This document shows positions 18,049 through 26,944 of a stretch of DNA of 64,000 bases, piece after piece (the stretch's first letter is position 1; every line of letters starts with the position of its first letter). The translations under genes were made by a program, and so were the position numbers. The notes below the pieces were generated by a model. It had not been told where the DNA came from. It ran no database searches and saw only the letters and a list, made by a program, of their open reading frames with translations. This stretch comes from Fictibacillus phosphorivorans (GTDB lineage Bacteria > Bacillota > Bacilli > Bacillales > Fictibacillaceae): NCBI RefSeq assembly GCF_001629705.1, contig NZ_CP015378.1, positions 1,984,001-2,048,000 of the forward strand, in the 5' to 3' direction.

Positions 18049-18747
18049 TTGAAAACAAGATCTTCAGATATTGTAGGACGGCAGATTATCCAGTCCATAA
18101 TTGAGGGAAAAATAGGCATCCATGAATCAATGCCGTCTGAAAGAGAATTGTCTTCCCGTTTTAATGTAGGAAGACCAACAGTTAGAGAGGCATTGCAACG
18201 ATTAGAACGAGATGGTTGGATCACTATACACAAGGGTGTCCCAGCCACAGTAAATAATTATTGGAAACAAGGAAACTTAATGACAATCGTGGATATGCTG
18301 CAACTTGAAGATGAGATTCCAGGTGGTTTCATTGAACATATGCTCGAACTTAGAATTTCCTTAACTCCAGCTTATATCAAGGATGCAGCTGAGCATAACC
18401 GGCTAAAATTAATCGCTTTGTTCTCATCATTGGATGAATTAAGTGATAAACCTCATTCTTATGCCATTTTTGATTGGAACTTGCAGCATGATATGGCTCA
18501 GTTATCTCCAAACCCCATATATCGCTTGATTTTAAATAGCTTTAATGACCTTTATCATAGAATGGCACTACAATACTTTGAAAACCCCTCACACCGATTA
18601 ATTTCTAAACGATACTACTTTGCTCTTTTGGATTCAATATGGAATGGAGACATTGAAGGAACTGAAAAGATAGCTCGATCGATGATGAAAACCAGCTTAC
18701 AGCTTTGGAAGAAACAGATGAACGGAGGAGAAATACATGAAGAGTAA
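18049..18747 (+). CDS. GntR/FadR family regulator
   Basis: 232 residues. Winged helix with SMPSERELSSRFNVGRPTVREALQRLERDGWITIHKG (about 27-63), then an all-helical domain resembling fatty-acid-responsive FadR (IFDWNLQHDMAQLSPNPIYRLILNSF). Starts with TTG after AAAGAGGTG. It overlaps the following membrane hydroxylase gene by 11 bases, so the two are translationally coupled, and two inverted TGGTAATACCA sites upstream suggest autoregulation. A role in lipid control is inferred from the partner gene. Confidence 0.85.
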   Translation: MKTRSSDIVGRQIIQSIIEGKIGIHESMPSERELSSRFNVGRPTVREALQRLERDGWITIHKGVPATVNNYWKQGNLMTIVDMLQLEDEIPGGFIEHMLELRISLTPAYIKDAAEHNRLKLIALFSSLDELSDKPHSYAIFDWNLQHDMAQLSPNPIYRLILNSFNDLYHRMALQYFENPSHRLISKRYYFALLDSIWNGDIEGTEKIARSMMKTSLQLWKKQMNGGEIHEE

Positions 18748-19351
18748 AGGAATGTATGGCGATTTTTTCTTGCATATTGATATCTTAATAATGATGTTGA
18801 TTTTTATAGCAATGAATAGCTACTTATTTACAACGAAAATTACAATTAATGTCTTATTGTTCTTCCCTCTAGGTATCTTAATTTACATGTTCAGCGAATA
18901 CCTCACACATCGTTATTTCTTTCATATTAAAGCACCTAAAAATACATTTTTGTTCAAACTAATAAAAAGATTGCATTATGATCATCACAAAAAGCCAAAT
19001 GATTTGAAATTATTGTTTTTGCCCATTTGGTATAGCGTTCCTAGCCTCTTTCTTTTATCCACTCTTCTTTTTTTCAGCACACGGTCTATCCCATACACCT
19101 TGTCTTTTGCAAGCGGTCTTATGTTTATGTTTTTCATCTACGAATGGAAACATTATGTGGCACACCGTCCGCTGAAGCCTAAGACCAGATTTGGAAGATG
19201 GATTAAAAAAACACATACCTTACATCATTATAAGAACGAGAACTATTGGTATGGTGTTTCTACTCCTTTTATCGATGTCTTATTCGGGACGTTAAAAGAT
19301 GAGAAAGAGGTGGAATTGAGTGCTACTGCGAAAGATTTAGAAGATCGATAG
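18737..19351 (+). CDS. Sterol desaturase / fatty acid hydroxylase superfamily membrane protein
   Basis: 204 residues, four hydrophobic segments. Carries the di-iron histidine boxes of the family: HRYFFH (58-63), HYDHH (80-84), HYVAH (139-143) and HTLHHYKNENYWYGVSTP (160-177). Members hydroxylate or desaturate lipids in the membrane using oxygen. All histidines are present. Coupled to the FadR-type gene upstream; its own GGAGAA site lies in that gene. Substrate not readable. Confidence 0.86.
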   Translation: MKSKGMYGDFFLHIDILIMMLIFIAMNSYLFTTKITINVLLFFPLGILIYMFSEYLTHRYFFHIKAPKNTFLFKLIKRLHYDHHKKPNDLKLLFLPIWYSVPSLFLLSTLLFFSTRSIPYTLSFASGLMFMFFIYEWKHYVAHRPLKPKTRFGRWIKKTHTLHHYKNENYWYGVSTPFIDVLFGTLKDEKEVELSATAKDLEDR

Positions 19352-19365
19352 TAAGGAAGAAATAG

Positions 19366-19404
19366 AAAAGTCCAACTAAGCTTTGGCATTAATTGGACTT
19401 TAAT
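19366..19404. terminator. Bidirectional terminator
   Basis: AAAGTCCAA (19367-19375) pairs with TTGGACTTT (19393-19401) between convergent genes. Confidence 0.75.
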
Positions 19405-19410
19405 CATTTT

Positions 19411-19971
19411 TTATGCGTTCAACTGTATTTCTCTTAACTTTTGACGTTGCTCATCCGGCCACCATGCTCCGCAATCATCAGAGACTACACATACGGAACA
19501 TTTTTCAAGATCATATACCTTCATACCACTGATTGGTGGTGAATAGAGGTGAAGTGTGACAAGATCGCTTTTCTTTTGTGCTTTCATCTTATGAATCCCT
19601 TTTTTAGGTGCGTAAAAAATTTGGTCTTTATCATGAGTCTTTGTAAATAACTCAGAAGGCAATCCATTTTCTTTAATCTCATACACAGTATTTTCGGAGC
19701 AACCACTAAGCACTTTAATCCAGCCTTGAGAAGATCCGTGATCATGTGGAGCACACTCTAACTGAGACCAATTCATTACCAAAAGTTCTACATCTTCGTT
19801 TTGATATAAAAGCTTTCTATAATAAGGTTTATTCTTTGAGGACTTCAGTTCTGTTTCGATATCTTTAAGATCAATATCTAATGACAAAAGGGCTGTCTTG
19901 AGATCTTGTTTTGAAGGATTGCTATTGATTGAATCTAGATTATTCAATGATTTAAGTATCGTCTTCAACAC
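19411..19971 (-). CDS. Cysteine dioxygenase
   Basis: 186 residues, cupin fold. Iron ligands H76 and H78 in PHDHGSS and H127 in KGIHKM; the HLYSPP motif (H141, Y143) supplies the catalytic His-Tyr pair. Oxidises L-cysteine to cysteine sulfinate in the cytoplasm. The tail CVVSDDCGAWWPDEQ resembles B. subtilis YubC. Start GTG at 19971 after GGAGG; the next codon TTG is an alternative. Single-gene unit. Confidence 0.88.
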   Translation of the reverse strand: MLKTILKSLNNLDSINSNPSKQDLKTALLSLDIDLKDIETELKSSKNKPYYRKLLYQNEDVELLVMNWSQLECAPHDHGSSQGWIKVLSGCSENTVYEIKENGLPSELFTKTHDKDQIFYAPKKGIHKMKAQKKSDLVTLHLYSPPISGMKVYDLEKCSVCVVSDDCGAWWPDEQRQKLREIQLNA

Positions 19972-20082
19972 GTTACCTCCTTCTAAAGTGTTTAATTATT
20001 AGATGAAATAGAGTGAAGCGCCACTTTAATTGTATGAACAAATACTCGTCACTTATGTAAATAAAAAGACATTTACCCAAAT

Positions 20083-20116
20083 AAAAAAACCATCTAGCAT
20101 TAGCTAAACGGTTGAA
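20083..20116 (-). terminator. Terminator of the amidase gene
   Basis: On the minus strand AACCGTTTAGC pairs imperfectly with GCTAGATGGTT and is followed by T7. Confidence 0.65.
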
Positions 20117-20128
20117 GTATCGCAGTTT

Positions 20129-21622
20129 TTAAAATAATGGATTTTGTCTTACATCTATCCAATGGTCCGATTGTTCAAGTTCTCCAGCCATTTTCAGCAA
20201 CAAACTCTCCTGACCTCGAGCCGCCATGAACTGTACTCCGATCGGAAGTCCCTCTCCTGTAAGATGAAGTGGAACACTCATAGCCGGCTGACCAGTTAGA
20301 TTCGCTAATTGGGTAAAAGGAGTTCGAGCCAAATTTTTTCTAGCGATCTGATCGACGATTCCAGCCTTCTTTAATAATCTACTAAGCCCTATCTGACCGA
20401 TAGTACGAATAAGAAATTGTTCTGAAGTGGTTGGCTGAAGCTCTCCAATCTTTGCCGGGGGAAAAGCCGTCGTGGGTGTTATGTAAATATCATAAGTCTC
20501 ATGAAAGGTCTCCATCTGGAGAGCGGCTTTATCCCATTCTCTTATACTGAGTACAAATTCTTCTGCTGAAGTTGCTTTTCCGATCAAACCTAGCAGCCAA
20601 GTAGAAGGTTCTACATCCTTGTATGTCGCTTTCCGACCTAGAATACTTTCCAGTGACGTTATAGTGGCAGCAGTTTCTCCAAAGTACATCATAAGATAAC
20701 TTTTCACTAACTTATATCCATCAACAGGAGCATCTACTTCTTCCACGTGATGTCCCATAGTCTCTAATAATTTTGCAGATTTGATAACGGCATCTCGACA
20801 TTCAGGATGAACTTCAGTTCCAATGGGAGAAGAGATAGAATAAGCAATTCTTAACTTTCGAGTCAAAGGAGTGCTAGCCGCATTAAGAAAACTGCCTTCA
20901 AAACTAGGCGTATGGAAGGCACCTGCTTTTTCATGGCCTTGCAATTGATCAAGCAAGGCTGCACTATCTCTAACAGTTCGGGTTATGACGTGTTCAGTTG
21001 ATGCACCTTGCCATGAGCGGCCAAGATTTGGTCCGACTGGGGTCCTACCTCTTGTTGGTTTTAATCCGAACAAGCCACAATAAGATGCTGGAATCCGAAT
21101 AGAACCTCCACCATCGTTCGCACCCGCAAATGGAACCATACCAGAAGCGACTGCTGCAGCTGAACCTCCACTTGATCCCCCTGGTGTATGGTTCAGATTC
21201 CACGGATTTCGAGTAGGTCCATATTGAACAGGTTCTGTATAAGCTACTAAAGCAAATTCCGGCACGTTTGTTTGTCCGAGAATTAAAACGCCTGCTTTTC
21301 GTAATCTTCTTACATATTCAGAATCCGTTTTTGCCCGGTAAGAAAGGAAAGCTTTCGAGCCTGCCGTAATCGGTTCTCCTTCCATCTCTTGAGAAATATT
21401 CTTCAATAGAGTTGGTACACCTGCAAACAAGCCATTTTGTTCATCTGTGGTCATTACTCGAGCCTTTTCATACATCATGTTAATAACCGCGTTAATTTTC
21501 GGATTTAATGTATCAATTCTTTTAATAGACTCTTCAACTAATTCAATGGGCTGAACTTCTTTTTTTCTAACCAACTCAGCAAGTCCTAACCCATCATAAT
21601 CTTCGTAATTGAATCCTATCAT
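20129..21622 (-). CDS. Amidase signature family enzyme
   Basis: 497 residues. Ser-cisSer-Lys triad is visible: K74 in PTLLKNIS, cis-Ser in [11 protein letters not shown] (about 147-157) and nucleophile S174 in [12 protein letters not shown]-terminal [11 protein letters not shown] and GLPIGVQFM complete the signature. Hydrolyses amide bonds of unknown substrate; not GatA, because no gatC or gatB is nearby and the context is a single gene. AGGAG before the ATG. Confidence 0.9.
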   Translation of the reverse strand: MIGFNYEDYDGLGLAELVRKKEVQPIELVEESIKRIDTLNPKINAVINMMYEKARVMTTDEQNGLFAGVPTLLKNISQEMEGEPITAGSKAFLSYRAKTDSEYVRRLRKAGVLILGQTNVPEFALVAYTEPVQYGPTRNPWNLNHTPGGSSGGSAAAVASGMVPFAGANDGGGSIRIPASYCGLFGLKPTRGRTPVGPNLGRSWQGASTEHVITRTVRDSAALLDQLQGHEKAGAFHTPSFEGSFLNAASTPLTRKLRIAYSISSPIGTEVHPECRDAVIKSAKLLETMGHHVEEVDAPVDGYKLVKSYLMMYFGETAATITSLESILGRKATYKDVEPSTWLLGLIGKATSAEEFVLSIREWDKAALQMETFHETYDIYITPTTAFPPAKIGELQPTTSEQFLIRTIGQIGLSRLLKKAGIVDQIARKNLARTPFTQLANLTGQPAMSVPLHLTGEGLPIGVQFMAARGQESLLLKMAGELEQSDHWIDVRQNPLF

Positions 21623-21708
21623 CTACTCCACTCCTAAAACTTTGATGAGAATGCTTTACAAAATCATTATTTAATAAAATATGTGCACCTCGTGGAGTTG
21701 AAGTAATC

Positions 21709-21942
21709 TTATGATTTTCGTTCATTACCCCTTTTAAAATTGCCCGTTATTTTAGCCATAATTAACTGTTCTGCCATCTCACTTTCAGCAGTTCTTATGC
21801 GATTTAAAAACTTTTCAGCTTCCTTTCCTTTAAGAATTTTTACTTGTTTTCCGTAATAATCTATAAATACGTTTTGATCCTTTGTTTCTCGATAACTAAA
21901 AGGTTTCTCTTCCAAACGATTTCTTTTATCAATATGTTCCAT
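21709..21942 (-). CDS. Small charged hypothetical protein (77 aa)
   Basis: Begins MEHIDKRNRLEEKPFSYRET and ends KRGNERKS; hydrophilic, with predicted helix at 37-65. AGGTGACGAG site before the ATG supports translation. I do not recognise the family. Stands alone between the amidase and EcsC genes. Confidence 0.6.
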   Translation of the reverse strand: MEHIDKRNRLEEKPFSYRETKDQNVFIDYYGKQVKILKGKEAEKFLNRIRTAESEMAEQLIMAKITGNFKRGNERKS

Positions 21943-22069
21943 TTTCTCGTCACCTGCTTACGTTCTACTATTTACATATATTACTTTTGTGTATTACATG
22001 TACTTTCCACATCCATGTTCATTAGTCCTTCAAAACGGAATTATGTTTACAAGTTGTATGAATTTGATC

Positions 22070-22111
22070 AAAAAAAGACATTTCTTTAATCTTTAAGAAT
22101 GTCTTTTTTAT
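22070..22111 (-). terminator. Terminator of the EcsC-family gene
   Basis: AAAAAGACATT pairs with AATGTCTTTTT around a loop of about 20 bases containing a further short CTT/AAG pair. Confidence 0.75.
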
Positions 22112-22120
22112 CTATTCTAT

Positions 22121-22948
22121 CTACTTCGATTCAATAATAGATTTGGGCGTAGTATCACTCTTTAACCGTTCTACTATTCTTCTTTTTTGGTAAAGCATGG
22201 TTCCTGTTTCTGCAAGGTCATTGATCATGGATCGATTCGCAAATGCGCCAAAGATAATTCCTGCAATAGGTACCATCTGAAATAGCTTTTTCCAGCCAAA
22301 TGATTCTGTAAATGTTAAAGTGACTTCGCGCCAACCTTGAATTTGAGAAATAACTTCTCTTGATTTCATTTCGTCCTCACTAATTGCGGCAAGGTCATTA
22401 AGAATCGCTTCTTTACCTACATAATCAGACGTAGAGAACTGAAGGCATTTTAGGATATAGACTCGTTCTTCTTTATCGTTTGGATCATACCCATGTATGA
22501 TTGCGATCTCTTGTAAGGTCTTTAAAGAGATTGCTAATATAGCAGGAATATCAATCGCTAGGGTAAAGATGCCACCAATTCCAGTGCTAGCCCCTTGTAG
22601 GGTAGCAGCACTTTTTCGTTTGTTTGCTAATTCTAAAGAAACGTTCTTCATTTCTTCAACGGGTATTGTTTTAAAATCTGCTAACTCATGAATTATCCTA
22701 CCCGTTTGTTTTTCGTAGAACTGAAAAACAGATTTCTCTTTGGTTAGATATTGACCGCCGTTTTGTATGTACCCACCAATTTCATCGAGAAGTGTACCAA
22801 TCTTATTTTGAATAAACTTTGGTGTCACTTTATCTAGCACCTTGAACGGAAGCCGAGTAATGCGCTCCCAGAACCACAAGCCTTTTTGATCTTTTTCCCA
22901 TTTTTCGATCTGTTGTAGTTCTTTCAATAAAAATTCTTTTGATTCCAT
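22121..22948 (-). CDS. EcsC family protein
   Basis: 275 residues. EcsC domain features: NKRKSAATLQGASTGIGGIFTLAIDIPAILAISLKTLQEIA (about 110-150) and IPAILAI glycine-rich amphipathic helices that likely touch the membrane; YILKCLQFSTSDYVGKEA follows. EcsC is the third gene of the ecs ABC-transporter operon in B. subtilis, but this is a stand-alone paralogue with no transporter genes beside it. Function unknown. Confidence 0.82.
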   Translation of the reverse strand: MESKEFLLKELQQIEKWEKDQKGLWFWERITRLPFKVLDKVTPKFIQNKIGTLLDEIGGYIQNGGQYLTKEKSVFQFYEKQTGRIIHELADFKTIPVEEMKNVSLELANKRKSAATLQGASTGIGGIFTLAIDIPAILAISLKTLQEIAIIHGYDPNDKEERVYILKCLQFSTSDYVGKEAILNDLAAISEDEMKSREVISQIQGWREVTLTFTESFGWKKLFQMVPIAGIIFGAFANRSMINDLAETGTMLYQKRRIVERLKSDTTPKSIIESK

Positions 22949-23015
22949 CGTTCTTCATCCTATCTATATTTTCATACCTCTTTTACGCTTTGTGCAGAAT
23001 TTAGTTTCAACCCGT

Positions 23016-23052
23016 GAAAAACCGTCTAGAACCAAGTTCTAGACGGTTTTTC
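23016..23052 (-). terminator. Terminator of the PfpI-family gene
   Basis: Perfect 15-bp stem AAAACCGTCTAGAAC / its complement with T run. Confidence 0.9.
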
Positions 23053-23061
23053 TATCAATAG

Positions 23062-23577
23062 TTATTGTTGTAGCGTTTTTAAGGATTCGCGAATAAAAGC
23101 TGGAATGTCTTCTGGTTGGCGACTTGTTACAAGATTACCCCCGCACACCACTACTTCTTCATCCTTAACTTTAGCTCCAGCATTCTTTAAATCCACATGA
23201 ATGGATTTATACCCTGTAATGTGTCTACCATTTAATACCTCAGCGGAAATTAAGAGTTGCGGTCCATGACAGATTGCAAATACGGGCTTCCCTTCATCAG
23301 CAAAATGCTTCGTGAACTGTACGAACTGATCATCACCTCTTAAAATATCAGGCGAGAATCCACCAGGAATAAAAAGCGCGTCATACTCTTCAGGTGACAC
23401 TTCCGAGATTGCAGCATTCGTAGTTACTTGTGCTTCCTTTTGCTTTCCTTCAAGTGTTGCCCCTTTTTCTGATCCGATCACGGTTACCTCATGGCCAGCT
23501 TCACGAAACGCTTTTGCTGGATCCGTATATTCTACATCTTCAAACATGTTTGCGAGTACTGTTGCAATTTTAGCCAT
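23062..23577 (-). CDS. DJ-1/PfpI family protein (general stress protein 18-like)
   Basis: 171 residues. Nucleophile elbow AICHGPQLLIS with Cys103-His104; FEDVEY near 12-17 and PGGFSPD near 71-77 are conserved. The family includes deglycase/protease-like stress proteins such as B. subtilis YraA and YfkM. Cytoplasmic. GAGGAG before the ATG. Confidence 0.88.
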   Translation of the reverse strand: MAKIATVLANMFEDVEYTDPAKAFREAGHEVTVIGSEKGATLEGKQKEAQVTTNAAISEVSPEEYDALFIPGGFSPDILRGDDQFVQFTKHFADEGKPVFAICHGPQLLISAEVLNGRHITGYKSIHVDLKNAGAKVKDEEVVVCGGNLVTSRQPEDIPAFIRESLKTLQQ

Positions 23578-23661
23578 TATTTAACCACTCCTCAATTTTG
23601 TGTGTACATTTGTTGTATTACCATTGAGGAAGTAAATTAAACCCTTTTTTAAGTTCATGTC

Positions 23662-24168
23662 TTAAAATAAAGATACAATATAGAGATGAATCATCAATAC
23701 AGCGGCTATTAATCCTAGTAACGAGGCAATGTTTGTTTCGGTTTTAGATCCTGTTTTCGTGTAGAAAGGAAAACGAAATCGAATGGGCAGCGGATAAAGA
23801 AGCTGAATACCTCTAGACGTTGCAGCATCCAAAACCAGATGTGAAAGCACCCCTACCACTAAACCGATGCTTAAAGATTCTTCCAATCGCCAGTCTATCC
23901 ATTGCGGCAATAAAAATAATAATAAGATCATAATCCAACTATGTGTGACAGTACGATGACCAAATGTCTTAGAAATTGTTTTTGAAAGAAGAACCGTTTT
24001 CTTTCCTAAATAGGATCCAGGGTGGCAAAGATCTGGTAGCAAACTGCCAAGAACAGCAGCACCAAAAAAAGTCAGCTCATGCTGCAGAGTCTCCGGAGGC
24101 AAATCGGTAAATGCTTTATAAGCAGCCCCTGCTACAACCCCTCCAAGTAAATGTGTGTTGCTCTTCAT
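23662..24168 (-). CDS. YdjM-type membrane-bound metal-dependent hydrolase family protein
   Basis: 168 residues with several membrane helices and conserved metal-type motifs: THLLGG at the N-terminus, GSLLPDLCHPGSYLG (about 41-55), GHRTVTHSW (71-79) and SHLVLDAATSRGI. DUF457/YdjM proteins are often LexA-controlled, but no LexA box is evident here. Catalytic role unproven in the family. Confidence 0.83.
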   Translation of the reverse strand: MKSNTHLLGGVVAGAAYKAFTDLPPETLQHELTFFGAAVLGSLLPDLCHPGSYLGKKTVLLSKTISKTFGHRTVTHSWIMILLLFLLPQWIDWRLEESLSIGLVVGVLSHLVLDAATSRGIQLLYPLPIRFRFPFYTKTGSKTETNIASLLGLIAAVLMIHLYIVSLF

Positions 24169-24298
24169 GTTATGTATCTCTCATTTCTCTGGTTGTGTAC
24201 TTTTCCTGTTGTTTTTTCTTTCTTTTCATTTACAAGTTAAAGAAGTTCTTATCAAAAGGTTGAAGATCTTAATATTTTTTTATGTGCTTCATTGATAA

Positions 24299-24427
24299 GT
24301 TGATCGTAGTGCAAGGTACGAGACTCCTATGGGACGAGCGGTCAGGTGGAGACTCTTAATGGCGCAAAGCGGCAGGAGGCTCACCGCACGCCCCATGGAA
24401 AGCGAGTATCCTGGAACGAAGATCAAC
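24299..24427. repeat. 129-bp palindromic-ended intergenic repeat element
   Basis: Bounded by GTTGATC and its exact complement GATCAAC. The inside is GC-rich (GACTCCTATGGGACGAGCGG ... GTGAGCCTCC on the other strand), unlike the AT-rich surroundings, and can fold on itself. It resembles the structured repeats scattered between Bacillaceae genes. The 64-codon open frame read across it on the minus strand is not a real gene. Confidence 0.7.
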
Positions 24428-24486
24428 CACTTCCACGAACTGCGAAGTTTCAAACTTCCAAAGAAAGAACAAAAGAGCAGCAAGCG

Positions 24487-26931
24487 CTACTCTTTTGTTT
24501 GATCGGTTGAAACCAATGATTTAATTCGAGTAATAGGACCCGTTTCCCCCGTATCCACAACAAACGATCCATTGTTATATCGATCAGCTGGCTTATAGTT
24601 CACTGCTGAAATCGTTTCAACTTTTCCTGAACTTGTTTCTAAGACAAACTGTATGTCATCGGCTGTAATTAACTTCATACCTACAATACGATGAGGGTTC
24701 GATTTTAATTCTCTTACCATCACAAGACCACGTTTAGCACGTGATGTTTTTTCAAATTCTGAAATCTTCATCTTTTTAAGCGCCCCACGCTGTGTGGCAA
24801 TAACAACTTGTGCCTTCTCAGGATCTTCTGGTAGCGCAAATCCGCTAACCACATGGTCACCAGCTTTTAAGTTAATTCCTTTAACTCCAGAAGCTCTTTG
24901 TCCAACAATTGAGATCTCTTCTTCAGCAAACCATAGTCCCAATCCAAAATGTGTCGTTATGAAAACATCTTGTTGACCGTTCGTTAATGAAACGTCAACA
25001 ACTTCATCATCTGCTTTTAATTTTACGGCCATAAGTGGACGGTTATATCGAGTGGCCTTATAAGACTTAAGTTCTGTTTTCTTAGCCATACCTTGCTTTG
25101 TAAAGAAGATGAGGTATTGATTCTCTGCAAACTCTTTGATCGGGTATGCTTTAATCAATCTTTCATCCTTATCTAGACCAACAAGGCTCGCTAAGTGTTG
25201 CCCCATGTCCTTCCAGCGGATCTCTGGCATCTCATATACTGGCAGGTAGACGTAGTTTCCTTTGTTCGTGAACATGAGAAGGGTTTCTGTTGTGTTGAGC
25301 TGAGACGCCATCAGGAGAGAATCTGTATCTTTCATGCCTGGCGGTTCACCATTTGAAGCACTGTATGAACGAACACTAGAGCGTTTTACATAGCCATCTT
25401 CTGTAACAGTCACCATAACATCTTCAGACGGTATCATGACTTCCATGTCGATCTTAATCTCTTCGATTTCTGCTTCAATGATTGTACGGCGTGGATCAGC
25501 GTATTTCTTCTGAACCTCAGCCATCTCTTTTTTGATCACGTTGAACAGCTTTTTCTCGCTGTCTAACAAGGAACGCAGATACGTAATTTTTTTCGCTAAT
25601 TCCTCAGCTTCCGATTGAAGCGTCGTGATATCTGTATTCGTTAAACGATACAACTGTAAAGTAACAATTGCTTCAGCTTGTAGTTCTGTAAACTGAAACT
25701 TTTCAATGATGTTGTCTTTTGCATTTCGTTTATCTTTAGAAGCACGGATCGTTTCAATCACTTCGTCTAGGATGGAAATCGCTTTGATCAAACCTTCAAC
25801 GATGTGTGAACGTTCTTCTGCTTTTCTTAAATCATAACGTGTTCTGCGAGTAACAACTTCTTTTTGATGCTGAATATAAGAATGAAGAATCGCCTTCAGA
25901 CCCATTAGTTTCGGTGTTTTATTATGAATCGCTACCATGTTGTAGTTGTAAGAGACTTGAAGATCGGTATTTTTAAAGAAATAGTTTAGAATTCCTTCTG
26001 CATTCCCGTCCTTACGAAGCTCGATCACGATTCTTAGACCTGTTCGATCTGTCTCATCGCGGATTTCAGCGATACCATCTACTTTTTTATCTAAACGCAA
26101 TTCATCCATGCGCTTAACGAGATTTGCTTTGTTCACTTCAAAAGGAACTTCAGTAATGACGATCTGCTGGCGACCGCCTTTTAAGCTTTCAATCTCCGTT
26201 TTTGCACGAATGATAAAGCGGCCTTTTCCTGTTTCAAACGCCTTCTTAATGCCATCAAGACCTTGAACGATTCCGCCAGTTGGAAAATCAGGTCCTTTAA
26301 TCACGGTCATTAATTCTTCAAGAGAAACATCAGGGTTATCAATCTGCATCGTAACCGCATCGATTACTTCACCTAGATGATGTGGCGGTATATCTGTCGC
26401 ATAACCAGCAGAGATACCTGTTGATCCATTGACTAATAGATTAGGATAACGACTTGGCAATACGACCGGTTCTTCGGTTGTATCATCAAAGTTTGGTGCG
26501 AATTCTACGGTTTCTTTATCAATATCACGGAGCAGTTCAGAAGCGATTGCAGATAGCCTAGCTTCTGTATAACGCATGGCAGCTGCAGGGTCTCCATCAA
26601 TGCTACCGTTGTTACCGTGCATCTGAATCAGGACATTTCTTACTTTCCAGTCCTGACTCATACGAACCATTGCTTCATAAACGGAGGAATCACCATGTGG
26701 GTGATAGTTACCGATTACGTTACCGACCGTTTTTGCTGATTTTCTGTAAGGTTTCTCGTTCGTGTTTCCTTCTGCGAACATTGCATATAAAATACGGCGC
26801 TGAACGGGCTTCAGGCCGTCTCTTGCATCAGGTAATGCACGCTCCTGAATGATGTATTTACTGTATCTTCCGAAGCGGTCGCCGATTACGTCTTCTAACG
26901 GCAGCTCTCTAAATTTCTCAAGCAGTGACAA
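24487..26931 (-). CDS. parC: DNA topoisomerase IV subunit A
   Basis: 814 residues. Starts SLLEKFRELPLEDVIGDRFG; catalytic Tyr121 in AMRYTEARLS; C-terminal beta-pinwheel with YKPADRYNNGSF. Forms the heterotetramer that decatenates chromosomes. QRDR reads HPHGDSSVYEA (Ser82, Glu86), the quinolone-sensitive form. TTG start after GAGGAGG, 13 bases behind parE, so one operon. ParC rather than GyrA is supported by the parE-parC order and lack of the GyrA box. Confidence 0.95.
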   Translation of the reverse strand: MSLLEKFRELPLEDVIGDRFGRYSKYIIQERALPDARDGLKPVQRRILYAMFAEGNTNEKPYRKSAKTVGNVIGNYHPHGDSSVYEAMVRMSQDWKVRNVLIQMHGNNGSIDGDPAAAMRYTEARLSAIASELLRDIDKETVEFAPNFDDTTEEPVVLPSRYPNLLVNGSTGISAGYATDIPPHHLGEVIDAVTMQIDNPDVSLEELMTVIKGPDFPTGGIVQGLDGIKKAFETGKGRFIIRAKTEIESLKGGRQQIVITEVPFEVNKANLVKRMDELRLDKKVDGIAEIRDETDRTGLRIVIELRKDGNAEGILNYFFKNTDLQVSYNYNMVAIHNKTPKLMGLKAILHSYIQHQKEVVTRRTRYDLRKAEERSHIVEGLIKAISILDEVIETIRASKDKRNAKDNIIEKFQFTELQAEAIVTLQLYRLTNTDITTLQSEAEELAKKITYLRSLLDSEKKLFNVIKKEMAEVQKKYADPRRTIIEAEIEEIKIDMEVMIPSEDVMVTVTEDGYVKRSSVRSYSASNGEPPGMKDTDSLLMASQLNTTETLLMFTNKGNYVYLPVYEMPEIRWKDMGQHLASLVGLDKDERLIKAYPIKEFAENQYLIFFTKQGMAKKTELKSYKATRYNRPLMAVKLKADDEVVDVSLTNGQQDVFITTHFGLGLWFAEEEISIVGQRASGVKGINLKAGDHVVSGFALPEDPEKAQVVIATQRGALKKMKISEFEKTSRAKRGLVMVRELKSNPHRIVGMKLITADDIQFVLETSSGKVETISAVNYKPADRYNNGSFVVDTGETGPITRIKSLVSTDQTKE

Positions 26932-26944
26932 TCTTTAAACCTCC

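Noticed and set aside
24289..24483. 64-codon ORF on the minus strand
   Set aside because: It is the reading of the dispersed GC-rich repeat element; no start signal.
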